Assembly: GCA_965199915.1 (NCBI GenBank)
Contig: OZ241348.1
Span: 806,001-870,000 of the forward strand
Reading direction: 5' to 3'
DNA from: VXYL01 sp965199915
Lineage (GTDB): Bacteria; Pseudomonadota; Gammaproteobacteria; Pseudomonadales; Azotimanducaceae
DNA: 64,000 bases
This document shows positions 1-9,823 of the stretch, in pieces (position 1 is the first letter of the stretch; every line of letters begins with the position of its first letter). Below the pieces are notes generated by a model. It did no database searches. It was not told the DNA's origin and was given only the letters and a program-made list of their open reading frames with translations. The position numbers and the translations under genes were made by a program.

Positions 1-3000
1 CCGAACAGCGAGGAGGTGGCGATCGACCACGCGGCGAGCGGCGGCGGCTACAACGGCGTCTCGGCGCGGCTGGTGGCGGAGGTGGCGGACGACAACGTGG
101 GCGTGATCGTGGACACGGATCCGAACACGCCCGGCGACCAGTTGACCGCCGTGTCGCTGCGCGAAGGGCGGACGCGAACGTACCGGGTGCGCCTGTCGAC
201 GCTGCCGGCCGGCGGCAACGTGACGGTGTCGGCGACGAGCAGCAACGCGGCGATCACGGTGTCGCCGGGCAGTCTGACGTTCACGGCGCAGAACTGGGCG
301 ACGGCGCGGACGGTGACGGTTCGGGCGGAGCACGATGACGACGCGGTGGGCGAGTGGACGATGATCGTCAACGAGGCGAACGGCGGCCAGTACAGTGGCG
401 AGAGAACGGGCTTCCGCGCGACGGCCGAGGACGACGAGGCGAGCGGCGCGAACTACGACTCGGACGGGGACTTCCTGATCGAGATCGACTCGCTCGCCAA
501 ACTGAACGCGGTGCGCTGGGACTTGGACGGCAACGGCGCGCCGGCCTCGGGCAACGCGGCGGACTACGAGGCCGCTTTCGCCGGCGCGGCGGCGGGCATG
601 GGCTGCCTGGACGGCCCGGACACGGGCGACGATGGCGACTGCGTGGGCTACGAGCTGACGGCGGACCTGAACTTCGACACGGACAACGACGGCGACGTTG
701 ACGCGGACGACGACTATCCCAACTGGGTACCCATCGGCGGCGTGTACGCGGCTACCTTCCACGGCAACGGGCGCGTCATCGCCAATCTGAGGCATAGCAG
801 CGTGGCCACGCGCGCGGGGCTGTTCTGGGCGTTCGGATCCTCCGCGAAAGTGCGCGGGCTGGGGCTGCTTTCGCCCAGCGTGACGGCCGCCGGCACGTCG
901 GACTACGTCGGCGCGCTGGCGGGCTACAGCGAAGGCGTGGTTGCCGCCTGCTATGTTCTCGGGGGCGATGTGACCAGCACCGGAGGCACGGCGTCCGTGG
1001 GGGGCTTGCTGGGCGGAACGGACACGAGCGGAAGCGTGGTGCGGGCCTCCTACGCCACCGCCGCGGTGAACAACAGCAACCAAAGCAATGGCGATGTGGG
1101 CGGCTTGGTGGGCCTGCACAACAAGGGGACCATCGAGTCGAGCTACGCCGCCGGAGCGGTTGCGGGCGGGGGCGCCAACACGAACGTCGGCGGTTTGGTG
1201 GGCACGGGCGGCGCCAGCGCCACCATAAGGGACAGCTACTGGGACAGTGCCATAACGAGCGGCGCCGGCGTGAGCACGAGCGGCGCATCGGGCCAAGCCA
1301 CCGGCGTCCTGCAGGCGCCAACCTCGGCGACGGGCACCCTGTACGCGAACTGGGGCGCCTTGGACGTGGACGGCGACGACGATGCGGACGAGGATCCGTG
1401 GGACTTCGGCAGCGCTTGGAACTATCCGGCGCTGAAGTACGGCGGCATGGACGTGGCCTCCCAGCGCAACGACTACGACGCGGACGGGGACGGCCTGATC
1501 GAGATAACGAGCTTGGCGCAGCTGGACGCGGTGCGCTGGGACCTGGACGGCGACGGGGCGCCGGCGCCGGGCGCCACGTCGACGGCGGCCTACTTCACCG
1601 CCACCAGCACGTTCTTCAACGCGGTGTTCAACGCCGCCGGCACGGGGCTGGCCTGCCCGACCACGCCGGACGACGCGGACGACAACGACTGCAAGGGCTA
1701 CGAGCTGTTGAACGACCTGGACTTCGACACCAACGGCAACGGGTACACGCACACGAACGGCACGGGCGACGCCGGGGACGCGTACAACAACGCCGGCATG
1801 GGCTGGGATCCCATCGGCCCGGCGCCGCCGCCCGCGCCGCCCACAATCCGGCCGACCGCGAGCACGAGTTTCAGCGCCAAGTTCGACGGCAACGGGAAGA
1901 TCATCGACAACCTGTTCGTGAAGCGCGCGCGGGACTACTCGGGTCTGTTCACGGCCATTGTGGACGCGGAGATCGTCGCGCTGGGACTGCCGAACGCGCG
2001 GGTGCAGGACGGCGACAGCGAACTGGGCACGCTGGCGGGCGCGAGCGGCGGGCGGATTGCGGCGGTCTGGGCCTCGGGGTTGGTGTCCGGGAGGAACGCG
2101 GTGGGCGGACTGGTGGGCCTCGCGCTCTCCGGTTCGGAGGTGGTGGCGAGCTACTCGACCGCGACCGTGTCCTGCGCGGGCTCGGGCAGTTCGGGCGCCG
2201 GCCTGGTGGGCGAAGAACTCGGGAACTCCTCCATCGCGACGAGCTACTCGACGGGGAGGGTGGCCGGGACGAACTGCGTGAACAAGGCCGGCTTGGCCTT
2301 GGGCAACAGCACGGTGACGGCGAGCTACTGGGACACGGGTCTGAGCCAGATCGCGGACGACGCGGACGACCCGCCGCTGCCCCCGGAGGGCAAGCCGACG
2401 GCGGACCTGCAGGCACCGACGGACTACGACACGGTCGTCGTCGGCGAAGCCATCTACGCGACCTGGGACGACCAGGACGTGGACGGCGACGGCGCCACCG
2501 GCGACGGCGAGGACGTCGACCCGTGGGACTTCGGGCGCCCGAATCAGCACCCGATCCTCAAGTACCGGGGCTTGGCGGCGGTGCCGCAGCTGGACGCGCA
2601 GCCGGACACGGCGCCCATGTTCGCCACCTCGCCGCAGGCGGCGATGACGTTCCCGGGCGGTGTCGCCATCCAGCCGTTCCAGCTACCGACGGTGACCGGC
2701 GGCAACGGCGCCTACGTGTACACGCCGACGGGGCTGCCGGCGGGCCTGTCGCTGGGCGCCCCGAACTGCGCGCCGCGCACGGTGTGCGGCACGCCGACCG
2801 CGGCGACCTCCACCACGGTGACGGTCGCGGTGGACGACAGCGACAGCAACATGGCGGCAGGGGATCGGGACACGGTGATGTTCGTGGTCACGGTGCCGGC
2901 GGCCTCCGCGCGCATCGCCGGCACGACGCCGATGTCGCTGAGGGAGACCAACTTGGACGGCGCGACCCTGCGGGTCGAACTGTCGGGCACCGTGTTCGAC

Positions 3001-6000
3001 GCGCGGATCTCGCCGTCGAGCTTCGAGCTGGAGACCACGCCGATGATCGCCGGCCTGTCCATCGCCTCGGCGACCCGGACCAGCGACACCGAGGCGTCGC
3101 TGCGGCTGCGCTTCGACCGCACGGACTTCGCGCGCCGGTCGAGGCTCCTGGTGCGGGTGCTGGAGGCGGCGCACCGCTTCGGCGGCGATCAGGACGCGGG
3201 GCCGGTTCCGGTGATGCCGGCGGCGCAGGTCGTGCTGTCGGCGACGGAGCTGACGCTGGAGGAGGCGCCCGGAAGCACGAACGCGAACGTTGGAATCTAC
3301 ACCGTCGTGCTGACGGGCGAGCCCGACGTCGTGACGGTGAGGCTGACCAGCAGCAACCCGGACGTGACGGTGGACCCGGGCACGCTGACCTTCGACGGAT
3401 TCAGCTGGAATATCCCGACGTTCGTGTTCGTGACGGCCCGCCGGGACGACAACGCGGTGGACGACGTGGCGCACATCACGCACGCGGTCGTGGGCCTCCC
3501 CGGGGTGTCGAGCGGCCCGCGGGTGCGGGTGGCGGTGAACGACGACGACTCCCAAGGGCTGACGCTGGACGCGGCGACGCTGACCGGCAGCGGCGTGACC
3601 GAAGGCATGACGGCGACCTACACGGCGGTGCTGGACAGCGAGCCGACGGGCCCGGTGGCGGTCTCGATCTCGAGCAGCGAAAGCGCGGTGACGGTGGACG
3701 CGGATTCCGGCGCGGCCGGCGCCCAGAGCACGCTGCTGTTCCACGCCATGAACTGGGACACGGCGCAGACGGTGACCGTCCGCGCCGCCGAGGACGACGA
3801 CGGCGAGGGCGGGAGCGCGACGCTGACCCACGACCCAAGCGGCGCCGACTACGGCGACTTGGACAACGTGGTCGTGACGTTCGCGGTGACCGACAACGAC
3901 GCGAAGGGCGCGGCGCTCTCCATGACGGCGCTGAACGTGCAGGAGAACGGCACGGCGGAGTACACGCTGGTCCTCAACACCGAGCCGGTGGGCGGCCCCG
4001 TGAGCGTGGCGGTGGCGAGTTCGGCCACAAGCACGGCGACGGCGAGTCCGCCGGCGCTGACGTTCACGGCGGAGAACTGGGACGTTCCGCAGACGATCAC
4101 TCTCGCGGGCGTGGACGACGCCAACACCACCGACGACTCGGCGACGGTGGGCCACACGGCGACCGGCGGAGGCTACGACGGCGTGGCCATCGCCGGAGTC
4201 GCCGTGACGGTGGCGGACGACGACGCGGCGGGGCTGAAGGTGGCGCCGACGTCGCTGACGGTGGCGGAGGGCGGAACGGCGACGTACACGGTGCGCCTGA
4301 ACGTCGCGCCGACTGCGACGACGACGGTGGCGGTGGGTGGCGCCACGGCGAAAGTGACGGCGGACGCGGATCCGAACATGTCCGGCGACCAGTGGGCGCT
4401 GATCTTCGACGCGACGAACTGGAACGCGGCGCGGACGGTGACGGTGAGCGCGGCGACAGATGCCGACGGCGAAGACGAGACGGTCGGCTTGGCGCACGCC
4501 GTGACTGGCGCGGGCGACTACGCCTCGGTGCCCTTGGCGCGGCGCCCCGGCGTGGCGGTGCGGGTGGAGGACGGCGGGACGGTCGGGGTGGTGGTGTCGC
4601 CGGAGTCGCTGGCCATCGACGAGGGCGGGACGGCGGAGTACGCGGTGAGCCTGTCGGCGCCGCCGGCGAGCGGCACGACGACCGTTGCGATCGCGTCGTC
4701 GGGCGCGGCCGGTCTGACGGTGGCGACGAGCGCGCTCGGGCCGTCGCTGGCCACGAGCACGCTGCTGTTCGATTCGACGAACTGGGACACGGCGCGGACG
4801 GTGACCGTGACGGCGGTGGCGGACCACAACCGGCTGACGGACGCCGAGGCGGCGCTGACGCACGGCGTGACCGGCTACGGCGCGGTGACGGCCGGCCCGG
4901 ACGTGCGGGTGGCGGTGCGCAACACCACGGTGGACCACGACGCGGACGCGGACGGGCTGATCGAGATCGACAGCCTGGCGAAGCTGAACGCGATGCGCTG
5001 GGACGTGAACGGCGACGGGACGCCGACGGCGGCGACGACCACCTTCGCGGCGGCGTTCCCGAACCCGCGCGGCGGCGGTGTGTGCCCGACGGCGGTCTCC
5101 GGGGTGGCGTGCGCCGGCTTCGAGCTGACGGCGGACCTGGACTTCGCCGCCGACGGCGGGGAGTACGACAACGGCGGCCTCGGCTGGGAACCGGTGGGGA
5201 CGTCCACGGACTCGTTCGCCGCGCGCTTCGACGGCAACGGGCGGCTGTTGCGCAACCTGTTCGTGAACCGCGCCGCTAGCAGCGACGTGGGGCTGTTCGG
5301 ATCGGCGATCCCTCCGGCGTGCGTCGAGGCGGTGGGGCTGCCGAACGCGCGGGTGGCGGGCGCCCGCGGCGCCGGCGCGCTGGTCGGCAAGGCCGCGAAC
5401 GGCGTCCGCGTGGCGGGCAGCTGGAGCACGGGTTCGGTGTCGGGCGAGACCAACGTCGGCGGGCTGGTGGGCGAGATGTTCCCGACGACGGAGGTCCTGG
5501 CGAGCTACTCGACGGCGACGGTGGAATGCGCCGGCACGGGCAACAACGCCACCGCCGGCGGTCTGGCCGGCGGCCAGCTGAACACCGCCGCGGGCGTCGT
5601 GACGACGAGCTGGGCGGCCGGCGCGGTGACGGGCACCTGCCCGAAAAAGGCGGGCTTGGTGGGCGGCGGCGCCGCCTCCGCGACGGCCAGCTACTGGGAC
5701 GCGACGACCTCCGGCATCCCGGACGACGCCGACTTGGACGCGCCGGAGGGCCTGTCCACGGCGGAGTTGAAGCGGCCCACGGACTACGAGGGCGTCTACG
5801 CGGCGTGGAACGTCGACTTGGACGGCGACCACGAGGCGGACGACCCGTGGCACTTCGGCGGTTCGAGCCAGTACCCGTCGCTGAAGTGGCGCGGATTCGA
5901 CGCGACGAAGCAGTTCGTGGGCCTGCTCTCCTTCGCGTCCGGGGTGTCGGGCAGGAGTTTCACCGTTGGCCGCGCCATCGCGCTGTTCGAGGTTCCGGCG

Positions 6001-8496
6001 GCGGCGGGCGGCGAGGGGACGGTGCGCTACGCGGCGCGCGGCCTGCCGCCGGGGCTGTGGTTCGACGCGGACGGGCGGGGACAGTGCGGGCTGCCGCGCT
6101 CGGTGTGCGGGACGCCGTCGGAGGAGGGGTCCTGGACGGTGTCGGTGACGGCGCGCGACGGCGCCGGGGCGACCGCGACGCTGACGTTCCAAGTGGAGGT
6201 GGCGGCGGAAGTGGACGCGGACGCGGGGCCGCCGGCGGCGGTTCCGGACGCCGCGCTGCGCATTGTGGTGGCGCGGACGCTGGGCGTGGAGGCGTCGTCG
6301 TTGACGGAGGGGCACCTGCTGGCGCTTTCGAGTCTGAGCGCGCCGTGGTCCGGGGTGACGAGCCTGACGGGCCTGTCGGCGGCGTCGAACCTGCGGCGGC
6401 TGGAGCTGGGCGGCAACGCGGTGACGGACCTCTCGGAGTTGTCGGAGCTGCGTCTGCTGGAGCACCTGGACCTGTCGGACAACGGGGCGTCGGACCTGTC
6501 GGAGTTGTCGGGTCTGACGCGCTTGGAGACGCTGCTGCTGTCGGGGAACCGGGTTTCGGACCTGTCGCCGCTGCGGGGGATGGTTGGGTTGCGGTCGCTG
6601 TTCCTGGACGGCAACGCGGTGTCGGATCTGACGCCGGTGGTGTTTCTGGAGTCGCTGGAGGAGTTGTCGCTGAGCGGCAACCCGCTGGTCGGGCTGTCGC
6701 CGCTGTGCGCGCTGCGGGAGTTGAAGCGGCTGTGGCTCGCGGCTTCGGGGCTTTCGGACCTCTCGGAGCTGTCGTGCCTGACCGGTCTGGAGCGGCTGTG
6801 GCTGTCGGACAACGCGGTGCAGGACGTGGGGCCGCTGCGCGGGATGCGGGCGCTGGAGTGGCTGGACTTGGAGCGCAACGCGGTGGCGGACGTGGCGCCG
6901 CTGCGGCGGCTGCGGGAGCTCGCGCGTTTGCGCCTGGGTTCGAACCGCGTGGAGTCGGCGGCGCCGCTGGCGGAGAACGCGGGACTGGGTTCGGGGGACG
7001 TGGTGGGGCTGCGCGGCAATCCGCTGTCGCGGGCGTCGATCCGGCGCCGGGTGCCGGAGTTGCGGGAGCGCGGTGTGGCGGTGCTGGCGGGCCTTCCATC
7101 GCCGTGGTTCGCGGCGGCGGGGGACGCTTCGGGGCGGCGTTCGTTCCTGCGCCTGATCAACCGCTCGGAGGTTGCCGGGGAGGCGCTGGTGTGGGGCGTG
7201 GACGACGCCGGGGAGCGGTTCGGCCCGGCGCGTCTTTCCATCGGCGCGGGGCGGACGGCGCACTTCAACTCGGAGGATCTGGAGTTCGGCAACGCGGCGA
7301 AGGGGCTTGCGGACGGGCTGGGGGCGCCGACGGCCGGGGGCTGGCGCCTGGAGGTTCTGTCGACGCTGGACTTGGAGGCGCAGACGTTCCTGCGGGCGTC
7401 CGGCGGCCCGCCGTCGGCGCTGCACGACGGGCTGCCGCGGGTTGGCGAGACGCTGCGGGCGGCGTTCCTGCCGGCGGGTCGGGAGCGTTCGCCGGCCGGG
7501 GCGCTGCGGGTGTCGAACCCGACCGGCGCGGACGCGACGGCGTACGCGTGGGGCGTGGACGAGGCCGGGGTCGGGCGCTTGGCGACCGGGCTGGTCGCGC
7601 CGGCGGGCCGGGCGGTGACGGTGACGGCGTCGGAGCTGGAGCGCTGGCGCATGGGTTCGGGGCGCGGCCTCGGCCGCGGCGCGGGGAACTGGCGTCTGGA
7701 GCTGACCGCGCCGTGGCCGCTGGAGGCGCAGGCGCTGGCGGTTGGCGACAGCGGCCGGACGGGGAACCTGTCGGGGCCGGCGGTCGCGCTGGGGCCGGGG
7801 GTCGTGGCGCGGGTGCCGCTGTTTCCGCCGGCGTCCGCGGCCGGGCGGGTCGGCGTGGCGCGGGTGTGGAACCTGGGCGCGGCGGCGGGCGAGGTGCTGG
7901 TGACGGCGGTGGACGATGCCGGGGTTTCCGCCGGGCCGGTGGCGCTGGATTTGGAGGCGTTCGCGGCGGCGGAGTTCGACTCGCGGGAGTTGGAGGAGGG
8001 CGGCGGGCCGCTGGCGGAGGGCGTGGGAGCGCCGACGCGGGGTTCGTGGCGCTTGGATCTGCGCGCCGGATTCGGAGCGCGGGTCCACGCCCGCGCGGTG
8101 GGTGCCGGCGGCTACGCCACCGGTCTCTTGGAGACGGCGCCGCGTTCGGGTGGCGCGGCGCGGGTGTCGGTGTTCAATCCGGGCTCGAACCGGACGCTGC
8201 GGAGCCTGCTGCGGCTGGTGAACGACGGCGCGGAGGACGCGGCGGCGACCATCGAGGGCGTGGACGACGCCGGACGCGCCGGCGGCGCGGTGCGCGTGAC
8301 GGTTCCCGCCGGCGAGGCGCTGTGGCTGTCGGCGGCGGAGTTGGAGTCCGGCGGCGCCGGCTTTGAGGGTTCCCTCGGCGACGGCGAGGGCAAGTGGCGG
8401 CTGACGGTGTCCTCGGCCGCCCCGCTCGCCGTGATGAGCTTGGTGGAGGACGAAGAGGGCGCCCTGAGCAACCTCTCCACGCCGGGCCGGCGCTAA
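1..8496 (+). CDS. Giant secreted repeat protein (3' part, 5' end outside window)
   Basis: The frame is open from base 1, so the gene begins upstream; about 2831 residues are visible. Seen in order: Calx-beta-like segments; three Asp-rich modules starting with a DGLIEI/DFLIEI-type motif (near bases 474, 1494 and 4960), each followed by GLUG-type repeats (GGLVG, SYSTG); an Ig-like He_PIG segment (GLPAGLSL, then VCGTPT); more Calx-beta-like repeats (3240-4920); an LRR block (about 6220-7100); and four copies of a roughly 115-residue C-terminal module (7090-8493) marked by VDDAG and GxWRL. No membrane anchor is visible. The part seen aligns end to end with the last 8.6 kb of the complete giant gene at 13090-31941, so the two are tandem paralogues. 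The role is inferred as a Ca-binding surface or released adhesin; no enzyme motif is seen. The TAA stop coincides with the target duplication of the downstream insertion sequence. Confidence 0.85.
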   Translation, partial: PNSEEVAIDHAASGGGYNGVSARLVAEVADDNVGVIVDTDPNTPGDQLTAVSLREGRTRTYRVRLSTLPAGGNVTVSATSSNAAITVSPGSLTFTAQNWATARTVTVRAEHDDDAVGEWTMIVNEANGGQYSGERTGFRATAEDDEASGANYDSDGDFLIEIDSLAKLNAVRWDLDGNGAPASGNAADYEAAFAGAAAGMGCLDGPDTGDDGDCVGYELTADLNFDTDNDGDVDADDDYPNWVPIGGVYAATFHGNGRVIANLRHSSVATRAGLFWAFGSSAKVRGLGLLSPSVTAAGTSDYVGALAGYSEGVVAACYVLGGDVTSTGGTASVGGLLGGTDTSGSVVRASYATAAVNNSNQSNGDVGGLVGLHNKGTIESSYAAGAVAGGGANTNVGGLVGTGGASATIRDSYWDSAITSGAGVSTSGASGQATGVLQAPTSATGTLYANWGALDVDGDDDADEDPWDFGSAWNYPALKYGGMDVASQRNDYDADGDGLIEITSLAQLDAVRWDLDGDGAPAPGATSTAAYFTATSTFFNAVFNAAGTGLACPTTPDDADDNDCKGYELLNDLDFDTNGNGYTHTNGTGDAGDAYNNAGMGWDPIGPAPPPAPPTIRPTASTSFSAKFDGNGKIIDNLFVKRARDYSGLFTAIVDAEIVALGLPNARVQDGDSELGTLAGASGGRIAAVWASGLVSGRNAVGGLVGLALSGSEVVASYSTATVSCAGSGSSGAGLVGEELGNSSIATSYSTGRVAGTNCVNKAGLALGNSTVTASYWDTGLSQIADDADDPPLPPEGKPTADLQAPTDYDTVVVGEAIYATWDDQDVDGDGATGDGEDVDPWDFGRPNQHPILKYRGLAAVPQLDAQPDTAPMFATSPQAAMTFPGGVAIQPFQLPTVTGGNGAYVYTPTGLPAGLSLGAPNCAPRTVCGTPTAATSTTVTVAVDDSDSNMAAGDRDTVMFVVTVPAASARIAGTTPMSLRETNLDGATLRVELSGTVFDARISPSSFELETTPMIAGLSIASATRTSDTEASLRLRFDRTDFARRSRLLVRVLEAAHRFGGDQDAGPVPVMPAAQVVLSATELTLEEAPGSTNANVGIYTVVLTGEPDVVTVRLTSSNPDVTVDPGTLTFDGFSWNIPTFVFVTARRDDNAVDDVAHITHAVVGLPGVSSGPRVRVAVNDDDSQGLTLDAATLTGSGVTEGMTATYTAVLDSEPTGPVAVSISSSESAVTVDADSGAAGAQSTLLFHAMNWDTAQTVTVRAAEDDDGEGGSATLTHDPSGADYGDLDNVVVTFAVTDNDAKGAALSMTALNVQENGTAEYTLVLNTEPVGGPVSVAVASSATSTATASPPALTFTAENWDVPQTITLAGVDDANTTDDSATVGHTATGGGYDGVAIAGVAVTVADDDAAGLKVAPTSLTVAEGGTATYTVRLNVAPTATTTVAVGGATAKVTADADPNMSGDQWALIFDATNWNAARTVTVSAATDADGEDETVGLAHAVTGAGDYASVPLARRPGVAVRVEDGGTVGVVVSPESLAIDEGGTAEYAVSLSAPPASGTTTVAIASSGAAGLTVATSALGPSLATSTLLFDSTNWDTARTVTVTAVADHNRLTDAEAALTHGVTGYGAVTAGPDVRVAVRNTTVDHDADADGLIEIDSLAKLNAMRWDVNGDGTPTAATTTFAAAFPNPRGGGVCPTAVSGVACAGFELTADLDFAADGGEYDNGGLGWEPVGTSTDSFAARFDGNGRLLRNLFVNRAASSDVGLFGSAIPPACVEAVGLPNARVAGARGAGALVGKAANGVRVAGSWSTGSVSGETNVGGLVGEMFPTTEVLASYSTATVECAGTGNNATAGGLAGGQLNTAAGVVTTSWAAGAVTGTCPKKAGLVGGGAASATASYWDATTSGIPDDADLDAPEGLSTAELKRPTDYEGVYAAWNVDLDGDHEADDPWHFGGSSQYPSLKWRGFDATKQFVGLLSFASGVSGRSFTVGRAIALFEVPAAAGGEGTVRYAARGLPPGLWFDADGRGQCGLPRSVCGTPSEEGSWTVSVTARDGAGATATLTFQVEVAAEVDADAGPPAAVPDAALRIVVARTLGVEASSLTEGHLLALSSLSAPWSGVTSLTGLSAASNLRRLELGGNAVTDLSELSELRLLEHLDLSDNGASDLSELSGLTRLETLLLSGNRVSDLSPLRGMVGLRSLFLDGNAVSDLTPVVFLESLEELSLSGNPLVGLSPLCALRELKRLWLAASGLSDLSELSCLTGLERLWLSDNAVQDVGPLRGMRALEWLDLERNAVADVAPLRRLRELARLRLGSNRVESAAPLAENAGLGSGDVVGLRGNPLSRASIRRRVPELRERGVAVLAGLPSPWFAAAGDASGRRSFLRLINRSEVAGEALVWGVDDAGERFGPARLSIGAGRTAHFNSEDLEFGNAAKGLADGLGAPTAGGWRLEVLSTLDLEAQTFLRASGGPPSALHDGLPRVGETLRAAFLPAGRERSPAGALRVSNPTGADATAYAWGVDEAGVGRLATGLVAPAGRAVTVTASELERWRMGSGRGLGRGAGNWRLELTAPWPLEAQALAVGDSGRTGNLSGPAVALGPGVVARVPLFPPASAAGRVGVARVWNLGAAAGEVLVTAVDDAGVSAGPVALDLEAFAAAEFDSRELEEGGGPLAEGVGAPTRGSWRLDLRAGFGARVHARAVGAGGYATGLLETAPRSGGAARVSVFNPGSNRTLRSLLRLVNDGAEDAAATIEGVDDAGRAGGAVRVTVPAGEALWLSAAELESGGAGFEGSLGDGEGKWRLTVSSAAPLAVMSLVEDEEGALSNLSTPGRR

Positions 8497-8516
8497 GGAC
8501 GCGGGACAAAATAAAC
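8497..8516 (+). repeat. Left terminal inverted repeat of the insertion sequence
   Basis: It begins GGACGCGGGACAAAATAAAC and pairs with 9792-9811 with two mismatches. The AT-rich GGACAAAATAAAC core contrasts with the GC-rich surroundings. Confidence 0.85.
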
Positions 8517-8558
8517 TCTATCGTAGAGGCGTTTTGAAATTGGACGAGCGAGTTGGTC

Positions 8559-9788
8559 ATGGAAGACCCGGCGGTGAGCACGGTACTTGAGAAGTACATG
8601 GCGTTGGATGCGCTGATGGACGAGCGGACCAAGCGGATATGGGCGGCGACGGAGGCGCGGGCGCTGGGTCGCGGCGGCGTGGCGCGGGTGATGGAGGCGA
8701 CGGGGATGTCGCGGCAGCGGATCGCGTCGGGCATTCGGGAGATCGAGTCGAGCGGCGCCGCGGGCGTTCCGGCGACGGGGCGGGTGCGCGCGCCGGGCGC
8801 CGGTCGCAAGCGGCTGTCGGATCGGGATCCGGGTCTGGCCGCGGCCTTGGAGAAGCTGGTGGATCCGGCGACGCGCGGCGATCCGGAGGGGCCGCTGCTG
8901 TGGACGAGCCTGAGCGCGGAGAAGCTGGCGGAGGCGCTGCGGGAGCAGGGGCGCGAGGTGAGCGGCCGGACGGTGGCGCGGATGCTGCGGGCGAAGGGCT
9001 ACAGCCTGCAGGCGAACCGCAAGACGACGGAGGGTCGGCAGCATCCGGACCGGGACGCGCAGTTCAACCACATCAACCGGCGTGCGCGGGCGTTCCAGCG
9101 CCGCGGCGATCCGGTGGTGTCGGTGGACACGAAGAAGAAGGAACTGGTGGGCGACTTCCGCAACGGCGGGCGCGAATGGCGGCCGCGGGGCGAGCCGGAG
9201 CGGGTGCGCGTCCACGACTTCAAGGACGAGGCGCTGGGCAAGGCCGTTCCGCACGGGGTGTACGACCTGTCGGCGGACGCCGGCTGGGTGAGCGTGGGGG
9301 TGGACCACGACACCGCGGAGTTCTCCGTCGAGACGCTGCGACGCTGGTGGCGGAACATGGGAAAAGCGGCCTATCCGCGAACCCGCCGACTGCTGGTCAC
9401 CGCCGACGCCGGCGGCTCGAACGCGGCGCGCAGCCGGCTGTGGAAGGCGGAACTGCAGCGGTTCGCCGACGAGACGGGGTTGAAGGTGTCGGTGTGCCAT
9501 TTTCCGCCCGGCACGAGCAAGTGGAACAAGATCGAGCACCGGATGTTCAGCCGCATCGCGCAGAACTGGCGCGCCCGCCCGCTGGTCAGCCGCGAAGCGG
9601 TGGTGGAGCTGATCGCCAACACGACCACCCGCACCGGGCTGACGATACGCGTCGAACTGGACGAAAACGAATATCCCAAGGGAATCAAGGTGACCGACGA
9701 GCAGATGGCCGCGCTGTTTCTCGCCAGGGACAAGTTCCACGGCGACTGGAACTACACGATCTCGCCAGCCGGCAAATCCCGCAAATAG
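8559..9788 (+). CDS. ISAzo13-family transposase
   Basis: The protein has 409 residues from the ATG at 8559; a TTG two codons earlier is possible. It catalyses cut-and-paste transposition of the surrounding element. The N-terminus (about 1-130) is helical with an HTH-like stretch (RGGVARVMEATGMSRQRI) and a second DNA-binding segment. The catalytic half shows the family hallmarks: SVDTKKKELVGDF (first Asp), GVYDLSADAGWVSVGVDHDT, LLVTADAGGSN (second Asp) and CHFPPGTSKWNKIEHRMFS (Glu), followed by FHGDWNYTI near the end. These are the conserved blocks of the Rhodopirellula-type DDE transposases classed as ISAzo13. The frame is uninterrupted and the length is normal, so the enzyme looks functional. 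Confidence 0.93.
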   Translation: MEDPAVSTVLEKYMALDALMDERTKRIWAATEARALGRGGVARVMEATGMSRQRIASGIREIESSGAAGVPATGRVRAPGAGRKRLSDRDPGLAAALEKLVDPATRGDPEGPLLWTSLSAEKLAEALREQGREVSGRTVARMLRAKGYSLQANRKTTEGRQHPDRDAQFNHINRRARAFQRRGDPVVSVDTKKKELVGDFRNGGREWRPRGEPERVRVHDFKDEALGKAVPHGVYDLSADAGWVSVGVDHDTAEFSVETLRRWWRNMGKAAYPRTRRLLVTADAGGSNAARSRLWKAELQRFADETGLKVSVCHFPPGTSKWNKIEHRMFSRIAQNWRARPLVSREAVVELIANTTTRTGLTIRVELDENEYPKGIKVTDEQMAALFLARDKFHGDWNYTISPAGKSRK

Positions 9789-9791
9789 ACT

Positions 9792-9811
9792 GTTTATTTT
9801 GTCCAGAGTCC
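9792..9811 (-). repeat. Right terminal inverted repeat of the insertion sequence
   Basis: Its reverse complement is GGACTCTGGACAAAATAAAC, matching the left end at 18 of 20 positions. It begins 4 bp after the transposase stop codon and is followed by the TAA duplication. Confidence 0.85.
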
Positions 9812-9823
9812 TAAGCCGCGTCT

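Larger units (their letters stand above)
8497..9811 (+). mobile_element. ISAzo13-family insertion sequence, complete
   Basis: The element is 1315 bp with 20-bp terminal inverted repeats that match at 18 of 20 positions (8497-8516 against 9792-9811). It carries one intact transposase gene and is flanked on both sides by TAA (8494-8496 and 9812-9814), a likely 3-bp target duplication. The left TAA is also the stop codon of the giant gene, so insertion left that protein intact. The intact ends and transposase suggest a recent, potentially mobile copy. The family call rests on the transposase sequence. Confidence 0.85.

Noticed and set aside
1398..5279. Long plus-strand frames in other registers inside the giant genes (also 22014-29093)
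   Set aside because: Gly/Arg-rich shadow translations of the same repeats. The frame carrying GLUG, Ig and LRR motifs explains the region.
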